This document shows positions 18,634 to 28,195 of a stretch of 64,000 nt of DNA, one piece after another (position 1 is the stretch's first letter; each line of letters opens with the position of its first letter). A model generated the notes under the pieces. It did not search any database, had not been told where the DNA came from, and saw nothing but the letters and a program-made list of their open reading frames with translations. The stretch comes from Jejuia rubra (GTDB lineage: Bacteria > Bacteroidota > Bacteroidia > Flavobacteriales > Flavobacteriaceae): positions 124,001 to 188,000 of the forward strand of contig NZ_JBHULY010000039.1 of NCBI RefSeq assembly GCF_042684665.1, written 5' to 3'. The translations under genes were made by a program, and so were the position numbers.

Positions 18634-19950
18634 ATGTCTTACATACCCAATATTCTTTTTGCCATTGCCCTTATCGCAGGGATTGGTTATTTCTCAAAAA
18701 ACGTTAAAAAACTCATCCGAAACATAAAGTTGGGCCTTAAAGTGGATATCAGCGATAATAGGGGCGAACGTTGGAAAAATATGATCAACATCGCTTTAGG
18801 GCAAAGTAAAATGGTGCGCCGGCCAATATCAGGATTCCTTCATGTTGTTGTTTATGTTGGTTTCATAATTATCAATCTCGAGGTTTTGGAAATCATAATT
18901 GACGGCCTATTTGGCACCCATAGAATTGGTCTGAGCGTATTGCCAACTGCGTTTTACGGCTTTCTCGTTGGAAGTTTTGAAATATTGGCGGTTCTGGTGT
19001 TTATAGCAGTTATTGTCTTTTGGATCAGAAGAAATGTGATAAGGCTTGCCCGTTTTTGGAAAGAAGAAATGACCAGTTGGCCAAAAAATGATGCCAATAA
19101 CATCCTGTATTTTGAAATGGTGCTGATGACCCTGTTTTTGGTGATGAATGCCACGGATTTACAGTTTCAAAGCATGGAATCGGGTAATGTGGTCAGCCAA
19201 TTCTTGGCACCATTGTTTTCCGGATTGCCCGAAACTACATTGCATATCATTGAACGAGGCGCTTGGTGGTTGCACATTTTGGGTATTTTGGTATTCTTGA
19301 ATTACCTCTATTTTTCAAAACATTTACATATTCTTTTGGCATTTCCAAATACGTTTTGGGCACCAATAAAGCCAAAGGGCCAGTTCAATAATTTGGAGGC
19401 CGTTACCAATGAGGTAAAGCTGATGATGGACCCCAATGCAGACCCTTTTGCGGCGCCGGCCGAGGACGTTTCGGAGGACGAAGTTCCCGCCAAATTCGGA
19501 GCTAGTGATGTGATGGATTTAGACAGATTTCAATTATTGAGTGCCTATACGTGTACGGAGTGCGGACGATGTACGTCTGCATGTCCAGCAAATTTGACTG
19601 GTAAAAAATTATCCCCACGAAAAATCATGATGGACACCCGTGACCGTTTGGAAGAGGTGGGCAAAAACATCGATACCAATAATGGTGAATTCAAGGATGA
19701 CGGCAAACAATTGCTCGGTGATTACATCACACATGAGGAGCTTTGGGCTTGCACGACTTGTAATGCTTGTGTGGAGGAATGTCCTGTAAGCATCAATCCG
19801 CTTTCTATTATTTTGGATATGCGCCGTTTTCTGGTGATGGAACAAAGCGCTGCCCCATCAGAGTTGAACAATATGATGCAAAACATTGAAAACAATGGGG
19901 CGCCATGGCCATACAATCAAATGGATCGCCTGAATTGGAAGGATGAGTAA
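18634..19950 (+). CDS. membrane-bound (4Fe-4S) electron-transfer protein, HdrC-like domain
   Basis: The N-terminal half holds about five hydrophobic segments, like a NarI-type membrane domain. The C-terminal part has two 4Fe-4S motifs, CTECGRCTSACPAN and CTTCNACVEECPVS, in a heterodisulfide-reductase subunit C arrangement. Its partner is the CCG-domain protein 53 bp downstream. Together they look like a quinone-linked oxidoreductase module taking electrons from an ETF or dehydrogenase. The exact donor is not visible. Confidence 0.88.
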   Translation: MSYIPNILFAIALIAGIGYFSKNVKKLIRNIKLGLKVDISDNRGERWKNMINIALGQSKMVRRPISGFLHVVVYVGFIIINLEVLEIIIDGLFGTHRIGLSVLPTAFYGFLVGSFEILAVLVFIAVIVFWIRRNVIRLARFWKEEMTSWPKNDANNILYFEMVLMTLFLVMNATDLQFQSMESGNVVSQFLAPLFSGLPETTLHIIERGAWWLHILGILVFLNYLYFSKHLHILLAFPNTFWAPIKPKGQFNNLEAVTNEVKLMMDPNADPFAAPAEDVSEDEVPAKFGASDVMDLDRFQLLSAYTCTECGRCTSACPANLTGKKLSPRKIMMDTRDRLEEVGKNIDTNNGEFKDDGKQLLGDYITHEELWACTTCNACVEECPVSINPLSIILDMRRFLVMEQSAAPSELNNMMQNIENNGAPWPYNQMDRLNWKDE

Positions 19951-20003
19951 AAGTTGAGTCAAACGACTAAACGATGAACAACTTAACGACATAACAATAT
20001 CAT

Positions 20004-20795
20004 ATGAGTGAGTCATTAAAAGTGCCAACCATGGCGGACTATTTTGCCGAAGGGAAACAGCCCGAGATTTTATTTTGGGTAGGTTCTGCAGGAAGCTATG
20101 ACGATAGGGCCAAAAAAATTTCCAAAGCTTTCGTTAAGATTCTGCACAAGGCCAATGTAGATTTTGCGGTGTTGGGAACGGAAGAAAGCAATACTGGAGA
20201 TGTAGCCAAACGCGCTGGAAATGAGTTTTTGTTTCAAATGCAAGCCGTCATGAATATTGAGGTGCTAAACGGTTATGAGGTAAAAAAAATAGTCACTTGC
20301 GATCCACATTCTTATAATTGTATCAAAAATGAATATCCAGAATTGGGTGGTAATTATGAGATGTATCACCACACACAGTATATTGACCAGCTCATAAAAT
20401 CAGGGCGATTAAAGGTAGAAGGCGATACTTATAAAGGGAAGCGCATCACATTTCACGATCCCTGTTATTTGGGTAGAGCAAATAGTGAATATGACGCACC
20501 GAGAACACTGTTGCAACAAACAAAAGCTAATCTCGTAGAAATGAAACGCCATAAAAGCACAGCACTGTGCTGTGGCGCAGGCGGCGCACAAATGTTTAAA
20601 GAACCTGAAAAAGGGGATCAGGACATCAATGTACTTCGAACCGAGGATGCTTTAGAAACCAACCCTAATATTATTGCAACCGGTTGCCCATATTGCAACA
20701 CGATGATGACCGATGGTGTAAAAAGCAAAGAAAAGGAAAACCAAATTGAAGTATTGGACGTTGCCGAGTTGATTGCTCAATCCATGAATCTTTAA
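20004..20795 (+). CDS. CCG-domain (Fe-S)-binding protein, HdrB/GlpC-like
   Basis: This 263-residue soluble protein carries two cysteine-rich CCG-type segments (CDPHSYNCIKNEYP and HDPCYLGR ... LCCGAGGAQMF ... TGCPYCNTM). Such domains bind a non-cubane Fe-S cluster in heterodisulfide reductase B, GlpC and LutA proteins. It pairs with the membrane Fe-S protein just upstream and probably acts with it at the inner face of the membrane. The catalytic substrate is unknown. Confidence 0.88.
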   Translation: MSESLKVPTMADYFAEGKQPEILFWVGSAGSYDDRAKKISKAFVKILHKANVDFAVLGTEESNTGDVAKRAGNEFLFQMQAVMNIEVLNGYEVKKIVTCDPHSYNCIKNEYPELGGNYEMYHHTQYIDQLIKSGRLKVEGDTYKGKRITFHDPCYLGRANSEYDAPRTLLQQTKANLVEMKRHKSTALCCGAGGAQMFKEPEKGDQDINVLRTEDALETNPNIIATGCPYCNTMMTDGVKSKEKENQIEVLDVAELIAQSMNL

Positions 20796-20846
20796 ATTGA
20801 TTTTGACTTTAATCTAAAATCGTAATACGTAAATCATAAATTAAAA

Positions 20847-21332
20847 ATGTTAGTCGATTTTAACACATTGCCCGATGATGCCAGAGTTTGGATTTACCAA
20901 GCCAATCGTTCTTTTACTCCCGAAGAAATTGAAGAGATAGAGTCAAGGTTGGCTGAGTTTATTGAAAACTGGACCGCTCACGGAGCCGACTTGAAGGCAG
21001 GCTATACTATTAAATATAAGCGATTTATTGTCATAGGGCTGAATCAACAATTGAATTCTGCTACAGGGTGTTCAATTGATGCTTCTGTAAATTTTATCCA
21101 ACAGTTGGAGAAAGATTTCAATGTAGATCTAATGGACAAAATGAATGTGTCTTATAAGCAGGGAGAGTTTGTGGCCTATAAATCTTTAACGGATTTCAGA
21201 AAAATGGCAAAGGATAAAGCGGTGTCAAAGAACACTGTAGTCTTCAACAATCTTGTAGCTAGTATTGCTGAATTTAAGGAGAACTGGGAAGTCCCTGCGA
21301 GCGAAAGCTGGCATGGCCGATTTTTGAAATAG
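20847..21332 (+). CDS. conserved Bacteroidota protein of unknown function
   Basis: The 161-residue acidic soluble protein (FNTLPDDARVWIYQANRSFT, CSIDASVNFIQQLEKDF, WHGRFL at the end) resembles a family often labelled 'ABC transporter ATPase' in flavobacterial genomes. No Walker A, Walker B or signature motif is present, so that label is not supported. It follows the Fe-S pair by 51 bp and may be in the same unit. Function unknown. Confidence 0.8.
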   Translation: MLVDFNTLPDDARVWIYQANRSFTPEEIEEIESRLAEFIENWTAHGADLKAGYTIKYKRFIVIGLNQQLNSATGCSIDASVNFIQQLEKDFNVDLMDKMNVSYKQGEFVAYKSLTDFRKMAKDKAVSKNTVVFNNLVASIAEFKENWEVPASESWHGRFLK

Positions 21333-21349
21333 TAGGATTAAGTACAAAG

Positions 21350-21841
21350 TTGTGCCAAATAATGAAAAACCATTTATGGAAAATATTGGGTTTTATCCTG
21401 GTTTTGCATCTTGGATTTGGGTTATTTAAAAAATATCACCCTACTTTTTATGGTACTTCATTCAACGATGAGCGGATTGAAATTGGACTCGTTGCAATTG
21501 ACTCAACTATGGTGAGGACAGGTAAAAATACTAGTGTATATCAAACTTGGAGAAATGAAAGTACGACTGTTCCACGGTTTTACGCCAAATATGTATCTTT
21601 TGACAAATGGAACAAAGGAATCGAAATGGAAAATGACAATTATGTTGTTATGTTCGATTCTATAAAAGCAATAGTTTCAATTAACTACAATTACGAAACT
21701 GAAAAATTCAATTACGCATTGAAAGAGTATGACAGGCCGAAAAATACCTATGACCTATATGGTCATTCTGGAAGGACGATTAGAAAGTTAAACAAAGCAG
21801 AAATAAAAGAAATATTAAATAACAACGGTATAAAATACTAG
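21350..21841 (+). CDS. hypothetical protein with N-terminal membrane anchor
   Basis: I do not recognise this protein. A hydrophobic N-terminal segment (ILGFILVLHLGFGLF) looks like a signal anchor, and the remaining 125 residues are polar. The ATG at 21362 (MKNHLWKILGF) is the more natural start than 21350. It follows the conserved hypothetical by 17 bp. There are no cysteines and no known motif. Confidence 0.65.
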   Translation: MCQIMKNHLWKILGFILVLHLGFGLFKKYHPTFYGTSFNDERIEIGLVAIDSTMVRTGKNTSVYQTWRNESTTVPRFYAKYVSFDKWNKGIEMENDNYVVMFDSIKAIVSINYNYETEKFNYALKEYDRPKNTYDLYGHSGRTIRKLNKAEIKEILNNNGIKY

Positions 21842-22009
21842 CTATCGTCTAATTCATAAATTTCAAGTTGATTTTAAGTCCACTCTATATCGACCAAAGT
21901 TTCGTGTAACCCTCGCAACAATTCATAGCAATGGATTAAATTCCAAAAAATTTTCATTTCTCAAATAGATTAGTGACTTTTACAGCTTTCAAAACGGACA
22001 GCATAAATT

Positions 22010-23233
22010 ATGGCTACTGATATATTTCTTTTAAATATTTCTGGCCCTGATAAACCAGGGCTAACTTCTAGTTTAACAAGCGTTTTAGCTGAATATGGCG
22101 CAAAAGTGCTGGATATAGGTCAGGCTAACATTCACGAAACTTTGTCTTTGGGCATCATGTTTGAAATTAAGTCAGGAAAAAAGTCTGCTGCTGTTTTAAA
22201 GGATTTGTTGTTCAAGGCTTATGAATTAGGTATTAAAGCGAAGTTCAGGCCAATTTCCCTTAATGAATATGAGCATTGGGTAGGCTTGCAGGGAAAAGAC
22301 AGGTATATCGTCACTATTTTAGGTGAGAAACTTGCGGCTGAGCAGATTTCCGAAGTCACAAAAATAATTTCTGAAAAGAACCTTAATATAGACTCCATAA
22401 AACGATTGACAGGGCGATTATCTCTAGTCAAAAAGGAAGAGTATCCTCGTGCGTCCATTCAGTTGTCTATTAGAGGCAAAATCAACAATAAATCTGAATT
22501 CACTGAGAAATTCATGCAGATTTCCAAAGAATTGGATGTAGATATTGCTTTTCAGGAGGACAATATTTTCAGAAGGAACCGACGCTTGGTATGTTTTGAC
22601 ATGGATTCGACTTTAATTCAAACAGAAGTCATTGATGAACTAGCAGAATTGGCGGGAGTAGGCGAACAGGTGAAAGCCATTACCGAATCTGCCATGCAGG
22701 GCGAAATTGATTTCAACGAAAGTTTTAAACGCAGAATGAAGCTCTTGAAGGGGCTGAGCGAGGAGGTTTTGCAAGATGTGGCCAAGAATTTGCCTATAAC
22801 CAAAGGTGCGCGAAGATTAATTGACACCCTGAACAGTTATGGTTTTAAGACAGCGATATTATCTGGCGGGTTTACCTATTTTGGGCATTATTTACAGAAG
22901 GAATTGGGGATTGATTATGTGTATGCCAACCAGTTAGAAATAAAGGACGGCGCTTTAACCGGAGGATATATTGGCGAAATTGTGGACGGTAACAAAAAGG
23001 CCGAATATCTTAGAGAAATTGCTGAAAAGGAGGGTATAGACATTAGCCAGACTATTGCGGTGGGTGATGGGGCAAATGATTTGCCCATGCTCAATTTAGC
23101 AGGTCTAGGTATCGCGTTTCACGCTAAGCCAAAAGTAAAGGACAATGCCCAAAGTTCTATTTCCAGTATAGGGCTAGATGGTGTATTATATCTGCTGGGC
23201 TACCATGACAGGCATATTGATTTGTTGGAGTAG
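22010..23233 (+). CDS. serB: phosphoserine phosphatase with N-terminal ACT domains
   Basis: SerB hydrolyses O-phosphoserine to serine, the last step of serine synthesis. Residues 1-175 contain two ACT-like regulatory domains (LLNISGPDKPGLTSSL at the start of the first). The HAD domain from about 195 shows the nucleophile motif CFDMDSTLIQTE, then SGGFTYF, and the metal-binding VGDGANDLPMLNLAGLGIAFHAK. At 407 residues it matches the long ACT-fused SerB type. It is convergent with the NlpC/P60 gene. Confidence 0.95.
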   Translation: MATDIFLLNISGPDKPGLTSSLTSVLAEYGAKVLDIGQANIHETLSLGIMFEIKSGKKSAAVLKDLLFKAYELGIKAKFRPISLNEYEHWVGLQGKDRYIVTILGEKLAAEQISEVTKIISEKNLNIDSIKRLTGRLSLVKKEEYPRASIQLSIRGKINNKSEFTEKFMQISKELDVDIAFQEDNIFRRNRRLVCFDMDSTLIQTEVIDELAELAGVGEQVKAITESAMQGEIDFNESFKRRMKLLKGLSEEVLQDVAKNLPITKGARRLIDTLNSYGFKTAILSGGFTYFGHYLQKELGIDYVYANQLEIKDGALTGGYIGEIVDGNKKAEYLREIAEKEGIDISQTIAVGDGANDLPMLNLAGLGIAFHAKPKVKDNAQSSISSIGLDGVLYLLGYHDRHIDLLE

Positions 23234-23255
23234 AAACAAACCGAATACTTTCAAA

Positions 23256-24008
23256 TTAGACTATTTTTTTGATTACCCGAAGTTTATGGGTATGTGTTTT
23301 TTTGTCCACGTTATAAATCCCGGAGTGATCCAAACGGTCAATTCTCACTTTACCATGGGCATGGATGATGTAATTGTCCTTCATGATAATGCCCACATGG
23401 ATAATATCTCCCTCATTATTATCGAAAAAAGCCAAATCCCCAGGCTCGCTTTCTTCAATAAAGCTTAGAGGTTCACCCTGCGTAGCCTGCTGTGAAGCAT
23501 CTCGAAGCAGTTTATAACCATTAAGTTTGTATACCATCTGCGTAAACCCAGAGCAATCAATACCGAACGGGGTTTTTCCACCCCAAAGATATGGGCTGTT
23601 CAAATACAAAAATGCAGTGTTGACTAGATTCGATTTATCCGATACACCTTCAGTAGAATTACCATCGAATTGATGATTCAAAAGCGCCAACCCATTCAAT
23701 GAGGAGCCCAATGGGATAGGAGACAGTTGTTCATTTTCATCTTGAACAAATTCCACCAAATCAGTTGCAATTTTGGGTGTTTCGGTATTAAGGCTTTTAT
23801 AATCCTCGGCTGAAATTTCAAGGTATTGCTTGTTGTCAATCCAGCCCTCATATTTATCAAATGCCAAACGGATTTTGCTCCAATTCTTACGCAGTTCAAT
23901 CACCTTAAAAAAATCGCCATAAAGTACCTGCGACACCAACTCGCTTTTGTCAGAAGCCTCAAATCTTAAGGGAACGATACTTAAATTACAAATTCCGTAC
24001 TGCATCAA
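23256..24008 (-). CDS. NlpC/P60 (C40) cysteine peptidase with SH3-like N-terminus
   Basis: A probable gamma-D-Glu-diamino-acid endopeptidase acting on peptidoglycan peptides. The N-terminal 65 residues resemble a bacterial SH3 domain (KNWSKIRLAFDKYEGWID). The catalytic domain has Cys152 in FGIDCSGFTQMVY, a His in GDIIHVGIIM and a third polar residue in IIHAHGKVRID. No signal peptide is obvious at the annotated start (MMQYGICNLS), which is common in this subfamily. It is probably cotranscribed with the thiolase upstream. Confidence 0.9.
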   Translation of the reverse strand: MMQYGICNLSIVPLRFEASDKSELVSQVLYGDFFKVIELRKNWSKIRLAFDKYEGWIDNKQYLEISAEDYKSLNTETPKIATDLVEFVQDENEQLSPIPLGSSLNGLALLNHQFDGNSTEGVSDKSNLVNTAFLYLNSPYLWGGKTPFGIDCSGFTQMVYKLNGYKLLRDASQQATQGEPLSFIEESEPGDLAFFDNNEGDIIHVGIIMKDNYIIHAHGKVRIDRLDHSGIYNVDKKTHTHKLRVIKKIV

Positions 24009-24059
24009 TCAAAAGTTAGTATCAAAAAAAGAAAATGTTTTCCATACGAATTAAACTGC

Positions 24060-24077
24060 TCCCGATAGCTATCGGGA
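24060..24077. repeat. 18-bp perfect palindrome between thiolase and NlpC genes
   Basis: TCCCGATAGCTATCGGGA reads the same on both strands. It lies in the 93-bp gap between two co-directional minus genes. The same CCCGATAGCTATCGGG core is, from memory, a dispersed intergenic repeat in many Flavobacteriia, so this is probably a REP-like element rather than a simple terminator (no T tract). Confidence 0.6.
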
Positions 24078-24101
24078 CTACCACTGTTCACTGTCAACTT
24101 A

Positions 24102-25280
24102 TTAGGGGCGTTCAATAACCATTGCAGAAGCACCACCGCCTCCATTACAGATTGCGGCTGCCCCAATCTTGGCATCGTTTTGCTCCAAAACACTCAGAAG
24201 AGTAATTAAAATCCTAACGCCCGAACAACCCAACGGATGACCCAAAGACACTGCGCCACCATTAACATTTACTTTGTCATCATTTAAACCAAGCAGTTTC
24301 ATATTGGCAAGAGCTACAACCGAGAAGGCTTCGTTAAACTCGAAAAAGTCAACATCGTCTTGAACAATTCCTGCTTTGGCCAAAGCCTTTGGCAGTGCTT
24401 TTGCCGGAGCTGTGGTAAACCATTTTGGCTCATGTGCCGCATCAGCGTAACTTTTAATAGTAGCCAGTATGTTAAGCCCAAGTTCGTTAGCTTTTTTCCT
24501 GCTCATTAGAACCATCGCGCCTGCACCATCATTAATGGTGGACGCATTGGCGGCAGTAACTGTACCCTCTTTTGTAAAAGCGGGGCGCAAACTCGGGATT
24601 TTTTCAAGTTTTACTTTGGTGAATTCCTCATCGGTATCTACAATAATCGGTTCGCCTCTTCGCTGCGGTACTTCAACTGGAACGACTTCATTTTTAAATT
24701 TTCCGGATTGCCAGGCGTCCGCCGAACGCTGGTAAGATTGAATGGCATAGGCATCCTGATCTTCCCTTGAAAACTCATATTCAGTAGCGCAAGCATCTGC
24801 ACAAACACCCATCGCATTTTGGTCGTAAGCATCGACGAGTCCATCCTTTTGCATGCCATCCACTAAAGTACCTGGGCCAAATTTTGTTCCAGTTCTCGCA
24901 TAAAGATAATGTGGGATTAAACTCATATTTTCCATACCGCCAGCAACTATTATTTCCGCATCACCTAAGCGGATGGACTGAGCGGCATGCATAATGGCTT
25001 TCATTCCGGATGCACAAACTTTATTTACCGTGGTACATGGCACCGTATCTGGAATACCTGCACCCAACGCGGCTTGCCTTGCCGGGGCTTGCCCAGTACC
25101 GGCCTGAATCACATTGCCGATAAACACTTCCTCCACCAATTCAGGTTTTAACCCTACTTTATCCATAGCCCCTTTTATGGCTATCGAACCCAATTTTGTA
25201 GCGGGTACAGTGGATAATGCCCCTAAAAAGCTACCAATAGGTGTTCTTGCCACAGAAACAATTACAACGTCTGAATCCAT
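24102..25280 (-). CDS. acetyl-CoA C-acyltransferase (thiolase)
   Basis: The 392-residue length and motifs fit a tetrameric biosynthetic or degradative thiolase: catalytic Cys89 in VNKVCASGMKA, FNEAFS, the conserved His in GHPLGCSGVR and the second Cys in CNGGGGASAMV. It condenses or cleaves acyl-CoA in fatty-acid oxidation, ketone-body or leucine metabolism. Neighbours do not decide which. Confidence 0.95.
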   Translation of the reverse strand: MDSDVVIVSVARTPIGSFLGALSTVPATKLGSIAIKGAMDKVGLKPELVEEVFIGNVIQAGTGQAPARQAALGAGIPDTVPCTTVNKVCASGMKAIMHAAQSIRLGDAEIIVAGGMENMSLIPHYLYARTGTKFGPGTLVDGMQKDGLVDAYDQNAMGVCADACATEYEFSREDQDAYAIQSYQRSADAWQSGKFKNEVVPVEVPQRRGEPIIVDTDEEFTKVKLEKIPSLRPAFTKEGTVTAANASTINDGAGAMVLMSRKKANELGLNILATIKSYADAAHEPKWFTTAPAKALPKALAKAGIVQDDVDFFEFNEAFSVVALANMKLLGLNDDKVNVNGGAVSLGHPLGCSGVRILITLLSVLEQNDAKIGAAAICNGGGGASAMVIERP

Positions 25281-25515
25281 CTTTATTCGCGAGTTTATTA
25301 CAGGCGAAAATAATCAATTTTTAACATATAATATTAGGATTGGGGCTATTATAAAAATCAAGATAACGCTACAAAATTTATTACTTTTCTTCTGTAAAAC
25401 TGAATTTCTTAAATTTTAAAACTACAAAACTCAGTTTCGTATCAGTAACTGCTTCCCTAGTCCATGTGATTTATTTCATTTGTCTTTTGTGAGTTTTCAA
25501 GTGAAAAAATTCATG

Positions 25516-25523
25516 TACTTTTG
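25516..25523 (+). promoter_or_regulatory. -7 element for the 7TM-HD gene
   Basis: TACTTTTG matches TAnnTTTG exactly, 18 bp before the ATG at 25542. A TTTTG further upstream (25485-25489) is too far for the usual -33 spacing. Confidence 0.55.
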
Positions 25524-25541
25524 AACTTACTAAGATAAACT

Positions 25542-27590
25542 ATGAAGGACTTTATCAATAAAATTTACAGAAATCATTCGCTGATCTATAAGGTCCTATT
25601 ATTTGTTTCCACTACCTTTTTAATTGTTTATCTTTTTCCAAAGAGTGGAAAATTTAAATATAATTTTGAAAGGGGAAAGCCTTGGCAATCAGAGGATTTG
25701 CAGGCTCCTTTTGATTTTGCTATCAAAAAATCTGATGCCGAAATTGCCAAGGAAATACAGGATATTGAAAACCGGGCGCCAGCATATTTCGATGTAGATG
25801 AAAGCATCAAAAATAAAGTCCTAAAAAATTACGAAGCTGATTTTAAGGAAAACTTTACGGACTCAATTTCCAACACGCTTTCTGAAAGGCTGAAACAAAA
25901 TGGATTGGATATTATCGATGAGCTCTACGCTTATGGTGTCCTTTCCGAATCCATGAATTTTGAAGATGATAAGTTGGTGACTATTCTAAGCGGAAATGTT
26001 GAGAAGCAAAGTACCACCTTTTCCAATTTGATACAGCAGGATGAAATAAGGAACTTCATCGAGAATGCTTTGATGAAGCGCAATTTGAAAATCTACATCC
26101 CTCAATATGTGGCATTGTTTTTCGATATTATTGAGCCTGATCTGAAATATAACAAGTCGTTTACCGAAAAGGCCCTAAATAGCGACTTGAATAAAATTTC
26201 ATATACCCGAGGAAGTGTAGAAAAGGAGCAGCTCATCATTTCCAAAGGGGAAGTGGTTGAGGGGGATAAATTTCAGATTTTGAAATCCCTTCAATCCGAA
26301 TATGAGTCGCAAGTGTGGAATGAGTCCAACTACAATTGGATTCTTTTTGCCTATACACTTTTGGTGGCTTTGGCCTTGCTGATGTTACTCCTTTTTCTGA
26401 GGAAGTATCGTATTGAAGTGTTTGAAAACAATACAAAGGTTACTTTTATTTTCTTCAATGTATTGTTGATGGTGTTTATCACAACTTTGGTTGTAAACTA
26501 TAACTCGGAGTTCTTATACGTGGTGCCCATATGCGTGCTGCCTTTGGTTTTAAAAGCCTTTTTTGATGCCAGACTTGGGATGTTTGCCCATGTGATTACG
26601 GTGTTACTTTTAGGTTCAATAGTTCCCAATAGCTACGAATATATGTTTTTGCAGATTTTGGCAGGTATTGTTACCATACTAACGGTTTCAGAACTTTATA
26701 AGCGGGCCAATCTTTTTATTTCTGTCGGGCAGATTACTCTAATCTATATTATTGCGTATTTCGCATTTTTTGTAATTCATGAAGGTAGTATTGAAACCAT
26801 TGATTTGACCAACTTTCTGTTGTTTTTCCTTTGCGGATTGGCAACATTATTCGTTCAACCTTTGATTTATGCATTTGAGAAATTGTTCGGATTGGTTTCC
26901 GATGTATCGCTTTTGGAATTGTCCGATACCAATACAAAATTACTAAAGGAGTTGTCCAATATTGCTCCGGGAACATTTCACCATTCTTTAAACGTTGCAA
27001 ATTTAGCCGAAGCTTCGGCCAATGAAATTGGGGCCAACGCTATGCTTGTTAGAGTAGGGGCATTGTATCACGATATTGGGAAGATGGTAAACCCTAATTA
27101 TTTTATTGAAAACCAATCTACGGGAATAAACCCGCATGATGAACTATCTTCAACGGAAAGTGCTAGGATTATTACGGATCATGTGATCAATGGCATCGAA
27201 ATAGCTAAAAAATATAACCTCCCGGACAGGGTCATTGATTTTATAAGAACACACCATGGGACCAGCGTAGTCTATTATTTTTTTATTAAGGCTAAAGAAA
27301 CGGATAAGGATATAGATATGGATCTGTTCCGTTATCCCGGACCAAAACCCTTTAGTAAGGAAACGGCAATTTTAATGATGTGCGATAGTGTTGAAGCGGC
27401 ATCAAAAAGTTTAAAAAACCCTACGTCCACCAAAATTGATGCCTTTGTTGAAAACATTATCAATAAGCAGATTGATGAAGAGCAATTTTTGAATGCGAAT
27501 ATTACGTTTAAGGAAATACAGTCCATCAAAAAAATACTAAAACACAAGCTTGCAAATATTTATCATTTACGGATAGAATATCCTGAATAA
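25542..27590 (+). CDS. 7TM-HD phosphohydrolase (PgpH/YqfF-like)
   Basis: An N-terminal anchor (residues 17-35) and a long extracytoplasmic domain (about 40-270) precede seven membrane helices (about 275-455) and a C-terminal HD domain (HHSLNVANLAEASANEIG, LYHDIGKM, IRTHHGTSVVYYF). In Firmicutes this architecture is the c-di-AMP phosphodiesterase PgpH. Whether the flavobacterial protein uses c-di-AMP is inference. The 682-residue length fits. It is the last core gene before the tRNA pair. Confidence 0.92.
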   Translation: MKDFINKIYRNHSLIYKVLLFVSTTFLIVYLFPKSGKFKYNFERGKPWQSEDLQAPFDFAIKKSDAEIAKEIQDIENRAPAYFDVDESIKNKVLKNYEADFKENFTDSISNTLSERLKQNGLDIIDELYAYGVLSESMNFEDDKLVTILSGNVEKQSTTFSNLIQQDEIRNFIENALMKRNLKIYIPQYVALFFDIIEPDLKYNKSFTEKALNSDLNKISYTRGSVEKEQLIISKGEVVEGDKFQILKSLQSEYESQVWNESNYNWILFAYTLLVALALLMLLLFLRKYRIEVFENNTKVTFIFFNVLLMVFITTLVVNYNSEFLYVVPICVLPLVLKAFFDARLGMFAHVITVLLLGSIVPNSYEYMFLQILAGIVTILTVSELYKRANLFISVGQITLIYIIAYFAFFVIHEGSIETIDLTNFLLFFLCGLATLFVQPLIYAFEKLFGLVSDVSLLELSDTNTKLLKELSNIAPGTFHHSLNVANLAEASANEIGANAMLVRVGALYHDIGKMVNPNYFIENQSTGINPHDELSSTESARIITDHVINGIEIAKKYNLPDRVIDFIRTHHGTSVVYYFFIKAKETDKDIDMDLFRYPGPKPFSKETAILMMCDSVEAASKSLKNPTSTKIDAFVENIINKQIDEEQFLNANITFKEIQSIKKILKHKLANIYHLRIEYPE

Positions 27591-27615
27591 AAAATGAAAA
27601 AATAAATAAAAAAAG

Positions 27616-27646
27616 TTGTGTTCTTTAAGATGAAGGCTTACATTTG
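27616..27646 (+). promoter_or_regulatory. promoter of the tRNA-Ser/tRNA-Pro unit
   Basis: TTG at 27616-27618 and TACATTTG at 27639-27646 are separated by 20 bp, a complete flavobacterial -33/-7 pair. It is the clearest housekeeping promoter in the window and lies 38 bp before the first tRNA. Confidence 0.8.
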
Positions 27647-27684
27647 CAACCGCAATTTTGATTGCTAAGTTCTTTAAAGAGCTG

Positions 27685-27768
27685 GGAGAGGTGCCAGAGT
27701 GGTAATGGAGCAGATTGCTAATCTGTCAACGCGTAAGTGTTGCCCGGGTTCGAATCCCGGTCTCTCCG
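27685..27768 (+). tRNA. tRNA-Ser(GCT)
   Basis: Acceptor strands GGAGAGG and TCTCTCC pair with one G-U. The anticodon loop TTGCTAA gives GCT (serine AGC/AGU codons). A long variable arm and the T arm CCGGG-TTCGAAT-CCCGG are present, with discriminator G. CCA is not encoded. Confidence 0.95.
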
Positions 27769-27789
27769 CAAGTTTAAAGATAGCCAATT

Positions 27790-27864
27790 CGGGGTGTAGC
27801 GTAGCCCGGTTATCGCGCCGCGTTTGGGACGCGGAGGTCGCAGGTTCGAATCCTGCCACCCCGA
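27790..27864 (+). tRNA. tRNA-Pro(TGG)
   Basis: CGGGGTG pairs fully with CACCCCG. The anticodon stem CCGCG/CGCGG encloses TTTGGGA, anticodon TGG. The T arm is GCAGG-TTCGAAT-CCTGC, with discriminator A. CCA is not encoded. It lies 21 bp after tRNA-Ser. Confidence 0.95.
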
Positions 27865-27907
27865 CGGAATAGGTACTAAAGAAATATGCTTTGGCACTTA
27901 TATTAAT

Positions 27908-27942
27908 AAAAACCAGTAAAACACATTTTTACTGGTTTTTTT
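27908..27942 (+). terminator. terminator of the tRNA unit
   Basis: CCAGTAAAA (27913-27921) pairs with TTTTACTGG (27927-27935), with a 5-nt loop and a following T tract. Confidence 0.85.
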
Positions 27943-28195
27943 GTGCCTTTTGAAAGCGGATTTGTTAGTGTGTTGTTTTTTAGATTAAGGAATAAGTTTC
28001 TTCACTGTCAAATATATATGGAAAGACCGAGTTTTTTTTGTGATAAATTCTTAGAATGAGATTTTTAACAAAACAAACACCGATATTAAATCAATAATTT
28101 AGAATAGTATCTAGAATTGATAGGGTATTATTATTAAAATCAATGCGAATACCACATTGAGTTAAAGGGCTTTTAATTGGTTAAAATCTTTGTTC

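Noticed and set aside
27674..27859. Minus-strand ORF beginning MAGFEPATSAS
   Set aside because: It is antisense to the two tRNA genes, a well-known spurious translation of tRNA sequence.
27943..28195. Possible small gene or RNA between the tRNA terminator and gntR
   Set aside because: AT-rich, no ORF of useful length with a ribosome site and no convincing stem-loop.
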